Source: Chara braunii | Taxonomy: Eukaryota; Streptophyta; Charophyceae; Charales; Characeae | DNA: 20,147 bases | Direction: 5' to 3' | Assembly (NCBI GenBank): GCA_003427395.1 | Contig: BFEA01000010.1 | Coordinates: 2,595,541 to 2,615,687, forward strand | Shown here: positions 1 through 8,447 of the stretch, in pieces | Layout of the letters: every line of letters begins with the position of its first letter | Numbering within the stretch: the first letter of the stretch is position 1 | Program-made: the position numbers and the translations under genes | The notes under the pieces: model-generated | Database searches by the model: none | What the model was told of the DNA's origin: nothing | Seen by the model: only the letters and a program-made list of their open reading frames with translations

Positions 1-770
1 GCACATGAGTAGTGGAACAGCCAAGTGTGAATCGGACACTCACCAAATGCATCAACTTGACAAAATGAGAGTGTGACTAGTGAGAACACATGCACATGAG
101 TAGTGGAACAACCAAGTGTGAATCGGATATCACCAAATGCATGAACTTGACAAAATGAGAGTGTGACTAGTTAGAACACATGCACATGAGTAGTGGAACA
201 ACCAAGTGTGAATCGGACAATCACCAAGTGCATGAACTTGACAAAATGAGAGTGTGACTAGAGGGAACACATGCACATGAGTAGTGGAACAACCAAGTGT
301 GAATCGGACATCACTAAATGCATGAACTTGACAAAATGAGAATGTGACTAGTGAGAACACATGCACATGAGTAGTGGAACAACCAATTATGAATTGGACA
401 ATCACCAAATGCATGAACTTGACAAAATGAGAATGTTAATTGTGGAAACACATGCACATGAGTAGTGGAACAGCTAACTATGAATCGGATTATCACCAAG
501 TGCATGAACTTGAAAAAATTGACAGTGTGACTAGAGGGAACACATGCACATGAGTAGTGGGGCAGCCAAGTGTGAATCTGACATCACCAAACGCATGAAC
601 TTGACAAAGTGAGAGTGTGACTAGAGAGAACACATCCACACGACTAGTGGAACAGCCAAGTATGAATCGGACAATCACCAAATGCATGAACTTGAGAAAA
701 TGAGAGTGTGACTAGTGGGAACACATGCACATGAGTAGTGGAATAACTAAGTATGAATCAGACTATCACC
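1..770. repeat. Tandem array, 91-bp unit, about 8.5 copies
   Basis: Successive units start with GCACATGAGTAGTGGAAC at about 1, 92, 182, 273, 363, 454, 546, 636 (degenerate) and 727, so the period is 90-92 bp. Each carries ACCAAGTGTGAATCGGA, then CACCAAATGCATGAACTTGAC and a GAGTGTGACTAG block. Copies differ by scattered substitutions and 1-2 base indels. The period is not a steady multiple of three, so the short open frames crossing it are by-products. It looks like satellite or minisatellite DNA cut by the window's left edge. Confidence 0.93.
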
Positions 771-775
771 AAGTA

Positions 776-1330
776 AGGGATGGGCCACACATGTGAGTGA
801 GACTTGTTCAAACACATGCATGGGGCTCATGTAAGCAACCAAGAATAAAACGGAACATCATCATGTGAGAGATGAGCCATACATGTGAGTGAGAGTTGCT
901 CTAACACATCCATGGGGCTCATGTAAGCAACCAAGATTGAAACGGAACATCATCATGTGAGAGATGAGCCATACATGTGAGTGAGACTTGCTCAAACAAA
1001 TGCATGGGGCTCATGTACGCAACTAAGATTGAAACGGAACATCATCATGTGAGAGATGAGCCACACATGTGAGTGAGACTTGCTCAAACACATGCATGGG
1101 GCGCATGTAAGCAACCAAGATTGAAATGGAACATCATCATGTGAGGGATGAGCCACACATGTGAGTGAGACTCACTCAAACACATGCATAAAACTCACCT
1201 AACCAACCAAGAATGAAACGGAGCATCATCATATGAGAGATGAGTCACACACGTGAGTGAAACTTGTTCAAACATATGCATGGAGCTCATGTAACCAACC
1301 AAGAATGAAACGGAACATCATCATGTGAGA
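776..1330. repeat. Tandem array, 92-bp unit, six copies
   Basis: GATGAGCC (GATGGGCC in the first unit) recurs at 779, 871, 963, 1055, 1147 and 1239, exactly 92 bp apart each time. Units contain ACATGTGAGTGAGACTTG, ACACATGCATGGGGCTCATG and CAACCAAGATTGAAACGGAAC. Rotated, the unit aligns with the 91-bp unit to its left (ACATGCA, CAACCAAG and GAAtCGGA/GAAaCGGA in the same order), so the two arrays share an ancestor. Confidence 0.92.
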
Positions 1331-1339
1331 GGACTGAGC

Positions 1340-1850
1340 TAAGTAAGTGAAAAGAGTCATCAAAGCACTATCATAACTGAAAAGCAAAGTTGAGATTTGT
1401 TCCAAAGTGAGGAAATGGAGAGAAAGTGAGAAAAAAGTGAGTGAAGTTCACTCAAATGCATTAAATCACAAGGTGGGAAGTGATGACTCACCTGGGGGTG
1501 AAAAAATCGATTAAACAAGAGTGAAATCATCATAAAAACACTAAATCAAGCATAAACAAGAGTTGCGATTTGCTCCAAAGTGAGAAAATTGAGAGAAAAT
1601 GAGGGAAGAGTGGGTGAAACTCACTCAAATGCATAAAATCACAAGGTGAGAAGTAGTAATTCACATGGGATTGAAGGAATGGACTAAACAAGAGTGAAAT
1701 CATCATCAAAACACTAAATCAAGCATAAACAAGAGTTGCGATTTGCTCCTAAGTGAAAAAACAGAGAGAAAGTGAGAGGTGAGTGAGTCACTCTAATGCA
1801 TAAAATCACAAGGTGGAAAGTGACGACTCACATGAGAGTTAAGAATGAGC
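1340..1850. repeat. Tandem array, about 174-bp unit, 2.7 copies
   Basis: GATTTGYTCC starts at about 1393, 1567 and 1740, giving periods of 174 and 173 bp. Each unit has CACTCAAATGCATWAAATCAC, AAGGTGRGAAGT and AACAAGAGTGAAATCATCAT. The blocks GTGAAACTCACTCAAATGCAT and GAAATCATCAT resemble parts of the 92-bp unit, so this is probably a higher-order, roughly dimeric derivative of the same family. No gene is seen between it and the GA tract. Confidence 0.85.
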
Positions 1851-1914
1851 CCATGGGGAGACTATTACTAGTGAAAAAAACTTTCTACCATCTATTCTAA
1901 GCTTTGAAAGGTTC

Positions 1915-2029
1915 CTATGGAGAGAGAGATGATGAAGAAAGAGAGAAAGAGAATGTAGACGAGAGACCATTGGAGAGGTAGGAGAAGGAAGATGAGAGGA
2001 TGAAGATGAAGAAGAAGAGGAGGAAAAAG

Positions 2030-2060
<31 letters not shown>

Positions 2061-2199
2061 AAAAAAAAAAAAAAAAAAGGAAGAAGATGAAGAAAAAGAA
2101 AAAGAAGAAGAAGAAGGAGGAGGAGGAGGAGAAGAACAAGAACAAGAACAAGAACAAGAAGAAGTAGAAGAAGAAGAAGGAGAAGAAGAGTCTTCTTCT
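1915..2199. repeat. GA/GAA-rich low-complexity tract
   Basis: Almost pure purine on the + strand: GAA and GGA trinucleotides, an A run near 2048-2078 and a block of ACAAGA repeats near 2140-2160. The translations across it are poly-Lys/Glu on + or poly-Leu/Phe on -, typical of microsatellite shadow frames. It ends at a perfect hairpin (2181-2199), after which the + strand becomes pyrimidine-rich. Confidence 0.9.
2181..2199. other. Perfect 9-bp hairpin at the purine/pyrimidine strand switch
   Basis: AGAAGAAGA, a single G, then TCTTCTTCT. It lies where a purine-rich + strand turns pyrimidine-rich, so a GAA microsatellite has been joined to its own inversion. Such mirror/inverted tracts can form triplex or cruciform DNA; that is inference. 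Confidence 0.8.
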
Positions 2200-2896
2200 T
2201 TCCACTCACCTCCTTAGTATCTTGGAGTTGGAGCATCACTCTTGATGAAGCCCCCTCTTTCCTTGCACAAGTGTCACCTTAGCTATGGCTTTCTCCTTCC
2301 TCAAGCCCCTCTTATCCTTCCTCTCTCAACCTCTCCCAAGTTATTGCAAGCTTCTTCCACTATGGTTATGGAGTCATCCCCTCTAGGAGCGTTAATGGGG
2401 CACCCTCTAGCCTCTCCTGCTTCCTCACAGCCTGGGGACTATGGTGGATCACCTCCCTAGGCCAACCTCACTACCACTACCCTCTAGACTTTCCCTTACT
2501 AGTCCACAATCTCCTCTCAGCTCCCGAACTGGCAGAGGTTCCCCTCTCCTCTCTCCAAGTGAGAGAAATGCTCATACGTGCGCACTTGGGCAGCATGGGC
2601 ACTCCTCATGCAAATGTAAATGTGGCGGACTGAATCCTCAACTTATGTAGGCTGAAACAAGCACTCCGGCCAGTCCATGGACCTCCCCTTGTACCTTGAG
2701 GTGAACCGAGGTACCCCCAAGGCAAAAATCCACCATTGGGTCCTTCCAGGGGTACCTGGGCCTTATTTTGGCCAAGTACATGCAGTCCGAGTGGTTGGTA
2801 CAAATTCAGATTGCCTCTTGGTCTCCTTCAACCTCTTTTTCATTTCCAAAATGCTGCCCCCTTGAGTTCCAATGCCCCAGGGGCAGCCCCACTTGA

Positions 2897-2925
2897 GAGA
2901 AAAAGGCTTAGTGGACCTTTTTCTC
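2897..2925. other. Perfect 10-bp inverted repeat
   Basis: GAGAAAAAGG at 2897-2906 pairs with CCTTTTTCTC at 2916-2925 over a 9-base loop. It follows directly on an 8-bp inverted repeat (GCTGCCCC 2853-2860 / GGGGCAGC 2880-2887). The downstream T run is inside the right arm, so it superficially resembles a bacterial terminator, which does not fit a eukaryotic context. Confidence 0.8.
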
Positions 2926-3325
2926 GATCTTTTCAGTTTCTACTTCAGTTTTGGTAGGCCGAGGTATTTTTTCATGCCTCGGTGCTATCTCATCGTTGGA
3001 TCTGGCTGAGATTCAAGGCCAACAATATTTTGTGTCATCCCCAAGTAGTCCTTGCTTCAAATTTGAGCCTCTAAGCTCACTTTTTCAGTTTTTGATGCAT
3101 TTGTCTTCCGTTTGGGCCAAATGCACAATTTTGTCATTTTCTCTTTTTTGTTTCTTTCCATTTTAGGCTGCAAATTTATTCTGGGGTTGGTCGTTTGAGT
3201 ACACCTACCCAAAAAAGGTCATATTCCCTCTTCTATGGATCTAAATCTCAGATCCATGACCCAAAAGAAGACTGGTTATTTCCCTTTTGCATTTTCTCTC
3301 AATTTTCTGTTTTTTAATTTAGATT

Positions 3326-3372
3326 TTGCAGACATATTGCCCCAAGGGTCATATCTCTGCAATCCGGATTGC
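3326..3372. other. Two overlapping inverted repeats
   Basis: TTGCAGACATAT (3326-3337) pairs with ATATCTCTGCAA (3351-3362) with one mismatch and a 13-base loop. Its right arm shares bases with the perfect 14-bp palindrome GCAATCCGGATTGC (3359-3372). The two structures are mutually exclusive, as in a switch-like fold; whether this matters is unknown. Confidence 0.75.
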
Positions 3373-3387
3373 CCTCTACTAAATGTG

Positions 3388-4015
3388 GAGGGATGAGGTC
3401 ACAGTAGAGACCTGTCAGTCCCTACTGTGTCAGTCCCAATAAGCCGACACATTCTCCTTCATTTTTTTCTCCCCCTTTGTCTCATCCTCCCTCCATCTTC
3501 TCTCCTTTTTCTTTTCTTTTCTTTTATTTCTGATGTGACAAGTGTCAAGCGGTTGTTGAGTCTTTTTCTAGACCATAGATCTTCATTCATGGCCAGATTC
3601 AGACTCTGCAGTTGACCGTTATATCTCGGATTACAATAATGAAGCCCCCATACTCAAGGGGGCTCAATTTCGCCTCCATTAACCTCAATTTTGGGCCCCC
3701 TTTGCTCCGTTTTTTTTTTGACAACCTTTTTTCCATGTTGAGCCCCTTGGGGCTCTATTTTCTTATGCCTGGCTAGTCCGAGATACCCGGACTGCTGGGC
3801 AATCCCTCCAACATCATTATTTTGCTTTTTTTTCTCTCACGGCTCTCCCACTTGATCCCACTAGTGCTTGCACTAGTGGTGCTAATATTTTCCACCGCCT
3901 AGATCTTTTAATCTCGACGGTGCCGTTTACTTTGTGTGACCATTTCTTATGTTGCCTCATGGTTCCCTTGGGACATCTCAAGTCCCCGTCACTTTTCCTC
4001 CGTACTAGTTCCATT
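3388..4015. repeat. Diverged tandem duplication, copy I
   Basis: Collinear with 4676-5204, with similarity in the same order: GTAGAGAC...GTCCCTAC / GTAGGGAC...GTCTCTAC, then AAGTGTCAAG, TTTTCTAG, a CTCTATTTT block (3754 / 4981), TCCGAGAT...CGGA.TGCT, GCACTAGTGGTGCTAATATT (3870 / 5080, identical) and a CAAGTCCCCGTCAC / CATGTCCCCGCCAC block. The offset falls from about 1,280 to 1,210 bp by indels. Most intervening sequence has diverged, so this is an old duplication. No coding frame is conserved between the copies. Confidence 0.75.
3858..3879. other. Perfect 10-bp hairpin with 2-base loop
   Basis: CCACTAGTGC, loop TT, GCACTAGTGG. The right arm belongs to the 20-bp block shared with copy II (5080); there the left arm is missing but a smaller hairpin AGCAC-TAGTG-GTGCT (5077-5091) can form. 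Confidence 0.85.
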
Positions 4016-4419
4016 TTTTTTTTCCCTTGCCGGTTGTCCCGCCGACGCATGTCCCATTTTTCGGCTAATTTTATTTGTGCCTATTTAGTCCCCGACGTTG
4101 TTCCGGACGTCGTCCCATTTTTATTTTGGGACCTCCTTGCATTTGTAAGTTCCAATATCTCCTTTACAAGTGCCCCATGTGTGCCGATTATTCTTCACCG
4201 CGAGATCTCATCTCACGGTTGTCGTTTACCGTCTCTATTTGCCTCATGCCGAAATCACTCTTTTCTAGCCCTTTGGGCTTCTCATGGCTCATTTTTCCCT
4301 TGGCCTAGGCATCCTTATGCAAGCCGTTATTTCTTGGACTGCAACTGTGGTCATTTTCTTAGTCCCATAGCCCCACAACTTGCCCCAAACTGAAAGAAAA
4401 TAAAGCGCTCAATTTTGAA

Positions 4420-4453
4420 GTGCATCCGGGCTCAATATTGGTTTCGGATGCAC
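4420..4453. other. Perfect 9-bp inverted repeat
   Basis: GTGCATCCG (4420-4428) and CGGATGCAC (4445-4453) around a 16-base loop, in the non-coding pyrimidine-rich region between duplication copies I and II. About 60 bases downstream a second perfect 9-bp pair follows (CTTGATTTT 4511-4519 / AAAATCAAG 4535-4543). Confidence 0.8.
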
Positions 4454-4675
4454 CTAAAACATGTATTTCTCTTTTCCCATGCAATCTGTTGTATCTCGGT
4501 TGTATGGGGCCTTGATTTTTCTTGTTTTTTCTGCAAAATCAAGAGAAAATCAATGTTATTTGCAACCGCCAAATTCCATAATGTATCTAGTCACAGATGC
4601 ATCTCCCCAAGTGACCATTTTTTACCGTTAAGGTTTTTTTACCTTTTCTTTTCTTTTTTCTTCCCTCCTTTATCG

Positions 4676-5204
4676 GAAAGTAGGGACCTTCCAGTCCTTA
4701 TTTATGGCAGTCTCTACTGACGGTCAACTCACTCACTCTCTCTCACTCTTTTTATCTTATTCTCCCACATTTTTCTTTTTTTCTTTTTCTTTTTCCAGCA
4801 TGCCAAGTGTCAAGTGACCGTTAAGGCCCTTTTCTAGGCCCTTCCTTTTAGTTTTGACCCTCCCTATGCCCATGCAGTCCATTAGGAGAGCTTCCTTTTA
4901 TCTCTATTTCTCGCACACAGTAGCCCCTCCTACTCCGATTTTCTCCCGGAGGCCTATTTTCCACATGGAGTCTCTTTTGACTCTATTTTGTTGAGGGAGG
5001 CTGATCCGAGATTTTTCGGATTGCTCCCATGTCTCCCCTTATATGGTTCTTTACTTTTTCTCTTTCCTTTTGGCCAAGCACTAGTGGTGCTAATATTCTT
5101 GGTCATCAAGATCCCGATCTTGATGGTGCATCTTGTTTTAATTGTGATCCCCTCATGCCGCTCCGCCGCTTCTCTTGAGACCTTCTCATGTCCCCGCCAC
5201 TTGT
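4676..5204. repeat. Diverged tandem duplication, copy II
   Basis: Second copy of the unit at 3388-4015. Hairpins sit at the same relative places but with different arm sequences: AGTAGGGAC / GTCTCTACT (4679 / 4718), GAGTC / GACTC (4968-4983), GATCCG / CGGATT (5003-5022, with an outer GGGAG / CTCCC at 4995-5028) and CATCAAGATC / GATCTTGATG (5104-5125). It ends where the 26-bp minisatellite begins. Confidence 0.75.
5104..5125. other. Perfect 10-bp hairpin with 2-base loop
   Basis: CATCAAGATC, loop CC, GATCTTGATG. The matching place in copy I (3893-3922) also folds: CACCG, 3-base internal loop, AGAT, loop, ATCT, 3 bases, CGGTG. Arm sequences differ but pairing is kept. Confidence 0.85.
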
Positions 5205-5416
5205 CCCGTCGGTGGTCCCCGACACTTTGTCCCACCGATGGTTCCTGACACTTTGTCTCGCCGGTGGTCCCCGACACTTTGTCCCGCCGGTGGTCCCCGA
5301 CACTTAATCCCGCCGGTGGTCCCCGACACTTTGTCCCGCCGGTGGTCCCCGATAGTTTGTCCCTCCGGTGATCCCCAACCCTTTTTGTCCCGCCGGTGGT
5401 CCCCGATACTTTTTAT
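5205..5416. repeat. Minisatellite, 26-bp unit, eight copies
   Basis: Units start CCCGCCGGTGGTCCCCGACA and end CTTTGT, at 5205, 5231, 5257, 5283, 5309, 5335, 5361 and 5389. The first six are exactly 26 bp; the last two are 28 bp through extra T residues. Because 26 is not a multiple of three, the long open frames on both strands here come from the repeat and are not supported as genes. Confidence 0.95.
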
Positions 5417-5963
5417 CCCGGATTCCATTATTCTTACTTAGTCTCACGTGGTCCCTGGTGCCTTTCCTCAAGGTGTCTCATGTTCTTTTGGTGTCTACCG
5501 CCCTATGGTGGCCCCTTTCCCTTGCCTTTTCTCGGGCCTTGCACACGCCGGTTTCTCCGGCCGCGGAGCCTCCAATCCGTGGTTTCCGTTAGTTGTCATT
5601 GGCGGCCCCCATGTTGGGCCCTTATTTTCTTGCGTCCCGCGGCCACCAGGGCTATTCACCTCTCGCCCTCCCGATTCTTTTGTCATCCGTCGTGCCGCGC
5701 TTGCTAGGTTAATGGCCCCTCGGGTCATTGTCATGGCGAGTTCAGATGACCCTCATGGCCCCATGCTATGCTCCTATGTGTCCGTGTCCCATCCCTTACT
5801 TGCTTGTCGTTGCCGGTTCTTTCTCCCTGCGGTACTCAGCCCAGGGCATCACTCCTCCCGGTGGTCCCATCCTAGTCCTTTGTCTTTTATCTCCCTCTTG
5901 TCTCCTTACTCCAGATTTCTCGTGCACAACCTAGCTATATATCGGCTCTCAAGTGTCGGGACG
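5417..5963. other. No gene seen: C/T-rich DNA downstream of the gag remnant
   Basis: On the - strand this is just 3' of the gag terminal stop. I translated the gag frame onward and found further stops and no recognisable protease, reverse transcriptase, RNase H or integrase motif. A 192-codon open frame on + is Pro/Ser/Arg-rich with no recognisable domain. Element A therefore lacks its pol region here, by deletion or because it is a non-autonomous gag-only form. Confidence 0.6.
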
Positions 5964-7676
5964 TTATTCAGGACCCACAGGTCTCGACACCGGTTTGGGT
6001 GCCACCTTCCCTGTCTGGGGGGGTGACCGACTAAAACGCGGACGGTTAGGCGGGGGACCTCCCCTTCCTCCCGCTTGGCGGTTGCCGTTGCCGCCAACCC
6101 CCTGGCCGCCCTGTCCTCGGCCACCTGGGGCCCGGCCATTCTGGTCGGACCGTTGTCCTCCTCCTTGTGGCCTCCCTCCGACCTCAACAGCAGCGTAGGT
6201 TCTCCTCTAGCCTGCGCCGCTGTTCTGCTCCTCCAGTCCCCACTCAATATCAGAGTAGGGAACCTCGCCAGCACCACTTTCCTCCATTGTTCGAATTAAA
6301 CTATCTTTGGCCTTGATTTGACCCGAGATGGTGTGTCCCTTCCACGTTTTTCCCTTTGAGAGATCTTTGTGCCAGAACGTGGTAACTGGCGACGCTTGGG
6401 CGGCAAATGCAACTGTCTCCCAACTAAGTGTATCATAAGTCATGCCCTGTTAATTCTTTTATTCGAAGAAGTGTCCCTTTATATTTTCAGGTAGGGCACG
6501 GTAGAAGAGGTTAAGGCGCTGGGCATCGGTTACTCCATGCCCAGGGAGCCCCCGCGTCACATCTGAGAATCGCTCCCTGAGCGATTTCAGGAACTCAGAG
6601 AGAGGTGTCAGTCTCGAATACGTCACCATATCGTTATCGCAATTTGCAGTGCGGGCAAGCGACCTAGCAAAGCTACTCGCCTTGTCTCGAAGGGCCTAGA
6701 AGGCTACCAAAACGTGGTCCTCAGGCGTGACTCCTTGCAAGTACAAGTAGGAGTGCACGTTGGTCTCCCAGTAATCGAAATCCTCACCCTTCTTTCCAGT
6801 GAAGGGTTCGGGAAAACGAACCTTTACTTTCTCACGGCGTGGTGGGGCCGACTTCTCTTCCTTAGGAGTCGCTATCTTGGCGCACTCAATGGCGCCAGTG
6901 TAGAACTCTCTGGTTTTACTAATCGCATAATAAATGTCAGCCAGTAAGTACTTCATCATGTCACTCGCAAAATCCTTGAACCCAACGCACATTGCATCTA
7001 TTTTTACTTCTAAGGTGTGAATGTACTGCCTTTGCTCGCGGTGCGCAATTAGTAACGATTCTACACTTTGGGTCGAGGTAGCGAGTTTGGTGGCTATCAA
7101 AGTTTCGGCCCCAATCTTCCCCATCTTGGCCTCCGCCGCTTTCGTGTCCTTCTCTGCCCTTTCCGCCGCTTCCAATCGTCTTACCCTCTCTTGGGACAAC
7201 CGGTATGTCCATGCCATTTGTTGTTCTTCCTCCTTCGTCTTCCTCCTCACCGGGTCCCTTTCTGTCTCAATTTGTCTCCTTGCTGCTTCTCTCTCTTCCT
7301 GGGGTATGACCATCTCGGCCTCCCTGTCTTCCTCCAACTCCAAATGTGCGGCCCACTCCTGTGCAATCTTTGCAATCTCGATTTCTTTGCTTGAGCTGGC
7401 TTCCCCTCTCCTTCTCTTCAATGGTTCTTCTTCGTCTACTTCTTCTTCTTCTTTCTCCACCTCCTCTTGTATCGCCATCATCTTCTCCTCATGCTCCTTC
7501 TTCAGCTCCTCCTCTATCTGCTTCGTCTTTGCTTCTTGTTCCTCCAGCAGTGTCAGCATCTTGGTCTGCTTGATTAACTCTCACTTCTCCATTCTCTCTC
7601 GCAGAAGGGAGGCAACTCTCTCCTCTTGTTCCTTACGATAGGGGGTGCTACTAAACCCAGTCCTGGTGGTCACCAT
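5964..7676 (-). pseudogene. gag: Ty3/gypsy-like gag, five premature stops, no frameshift
   Basis: Capsid-type polyprotein of an LTR retrotransposon (element A). I take the start as the ATG at 7676-7674; one frame then runs 570 codons to TAA at 5966-5964. Residues about 30-240 are Glu/Lys/Arg-rich and predicted coiled coil. Residues about 285-400 match the retrotransposon Gag core: FPEPFTGKKGEDFDYW, then LQGVTPEDHVLVAF, LSEFLKSLRERF and AQRLNLFYRAL. Residues about 491-570 are a Gly/Arg/Pro-rich basic tail in place of a CCHC zinc knuckle; no CX2CX4HX4C motif is visible. In-frame stops: TGA at 7583-7581 (codon 32), TAG 6698-6696 (327), TAA 6461-6459 (406), TAA 6452-6450 (409), TAG 6209-6207 (490). 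Frame and protein character continue through all of them, so this is a decayed gene. No pol follows. Confidence 0.85.
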
Positions 7677-7970
7677 GGAGATAGTGCACAATCAACAACA
7701 ATTCCACACCTCAACACGTAGACTGAACAGGTTAACTTCTATCGAGGGGTCTTGACTCACTACTCAGGCTAGACTTACAGTTGTATGACCACATACACAG
7801 AATCCTACTGACCTGGACAAGAGTGACAAGGAGATAGGACTGACTGACTTTGACAGACTTAGCGTCAGCAGGTACCAAGGTGAAGGTGCACAGCCACGGG
7901 GTAAGGGGATAGGCCAGGGCTTGGAGAGATGGTACCGGTTATCTTCTCGCTCCAGTTGGGTCGACGCTCC

Positions 7971-8148
7971 GGTCAACGGTCTTGGTCAACTCGTCGGTCA
8001 ACGCTCCTGGTCAATGCCCTGGTTAACTTCGGTTAATGCCCGGTCAACACCCTTGGTCAACTCTTGGTCAACACCCGGTCAACGTTGGTCAACTCCTAGT
8101 CAACGTCGGTCAACTCCTGGTCAACGTTGGTCAACTCCCCCGGTCAAC
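7971..8148 (-). repeat. Array of 16 GTTGACC (W-box-like) motifs
   Basis: GGTCAAC on + (GTTGACC on -) occurs 16 times in 178 bp: 12 exact copies and four one- or two-base variants. Starts are 7971, 7984, 7996, 8009, 8021, 8031, 8042, 8055, 8066, 8077, 8087, 8098, 8108, 8119, 8129 and 8142. Spacing is 10-13 bp, close to one helical turn. TTGACC contains the W-box core TTGAC(C/T) bound by plant WRKY factors (known); a regulatory role here is inference. Confidence 0.85.
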
Positions 8149-8211
8149 CTTCCAACCTTCCGGCTATGGTGGACATTCTTCTTCTTCGTCAAAACCTTCA
8201 TCTTTTCCACC

Positions 8212-8225
8212 TTGGCTATGGCTGA
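8212..8225 (-). other. TATG-loop hairpin (5 bp with two wobbles)
   Basis: On +, TTGGC-TATG-GCTGA; two G-T pairs and three Watson-Crick pairs. In element sense the loop is CATA. Lies in the leader of element A. Confidence 0.55.
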
Positions 8226-8308
8226 CTTCATCTCCCGTCTTTGTCACTTTCTTCTTTCTTTTCTCTGCGACTATCTTCTTCTCGTTGGTCGTCTCTTGCC
8301 CCGAGCTT

Positions 8309-8324
8309 GACAGCTATGGTTGTC
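8309..8324 (-). other. TATG-loop hairpin (6 bp)
   Basis: On +, GACAGC-TATG-GTTGTC, with one G-T pair. Leader of element A, just upstream of the CT microsatellite. Confidence 0.65.
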
Positions 8325-8327
8325 GTC

Positions 8328-8330
<3 letters not shown>

Positions 8331-8375
<45 letters not shown>
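8331..8375. repeat. (CT)n microsatellite
   Basis: About 22 uninterrupted CT dinucleotides inside the leader of element A. Confidence 0.98.
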
Positions 8376-8376
<1 letters not shown>

Positions 8377-8447
8377 AGCTTCAGCTATGGCGGCCTCTAC
8401 CTTTTTCTTCACTTGCTGCAGCTCCGCCGGCGTGGACAACGGTACCT

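Larger units (their letters stand above)
2200..5204. other. Gene-free pyrimidine-rich region dense in short inverted repeats
   Basis: No convincing coding frame is present; open frames here are short Ser/Leu/Phe/Pro-rich products of TC-rich DNA. What stands out is many short hairpins with unrelated sequences. Arms seen (left start/right end): AGGTACCCC 2709/2757; GCTGCCCC 2853/2887; GAGAAAAAGG 2897/2925; CCGAGGTA 2959/2982 (one G-T); ATCTCA 2987/3012; TGCATTTG 3096/3125; ATGGATCT 3235/3257; TTGCAGACATAT 3326/3362 (one mismatch); CACAGTAGAGAC 3400/3429 (one mismatch); AGCCCCC 3643/3664; GAGCCCC 3740/3755; AGTCCG 3775/3793; CCACTAGTGC 3858/3879; CGACGT 4093/4112; GTCCCA 4112/4132; GCATTTGTAA 4139/4173 (one G-T); ACCGCGAGAT 4197/4219 (one mismatch); GTGCATCCG 4420/4453; CTTGATTTT 4511/4543; ATGTATCT 4581/4602 (one G-T); AGTAGGGAC 4679/4718 (one G-T); CATCAAGATC 5104/5125. 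Function unknown. Confidence 0.75.
7677..8447 (-). other. Long leader of element A between primer site and gag
   Basis: About 770 bases lie between the primer-binding site and the gag start. No gene is seen. Contents, read on +: the GGTCAAC array (7971-8148), imperfect and good TATG-loop hairpins (8165, 8217, 8315, 8386) and a CT microsatellite (8331-8375). In retrotransposons this leader normally carries packaging and dimerisation signals, so structured repeats here could serve that role (inference). Confidence 0.55.

Noticed and set aside
1-1850. CRISPR-like regular repeats
   Set aside because: Whole 91-174 bp units are repeated with no unique spacers, and the context is eukaryotic.
1892-2239. 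Long poly-Leu/Phe and poly-Lys/Glu open frames
   Set aside because: They are translations of the GA microsatellite and have no non-repetitive core.
2897-2925. Rho-independent terminator
   Set aside because: The T run is part of the stem and not after it, and the DNA is eukaryotic.
5175-5441. Open frames on both strands with repeating Pro/Arg/Gly peptides
   Set aside because: Produced by the 26-bp minisatellite; the period is not a multiple of three and no frame is favoured.
5504-5770. Further short hairpins (e.g. GCCGG/CCGGC near 5548, CATGG/CCATG near 5754)
   Set aside because: Stems of 5 bp in GC-rich DNA are expected by chance; the dense field ends at about 5190.
5448-6026. 192-codon + strand open frame
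   Set aside because: Biased Pro/Ser/Arg content, no domain, and it overlaps the end of the better supported - strand gag frame.
7021-7641. 206-codon + strand open frame, Ser/Cys/Leu-rich
   Set aside because: Exact antisense shadow of the charged coiled-coil part of gag.
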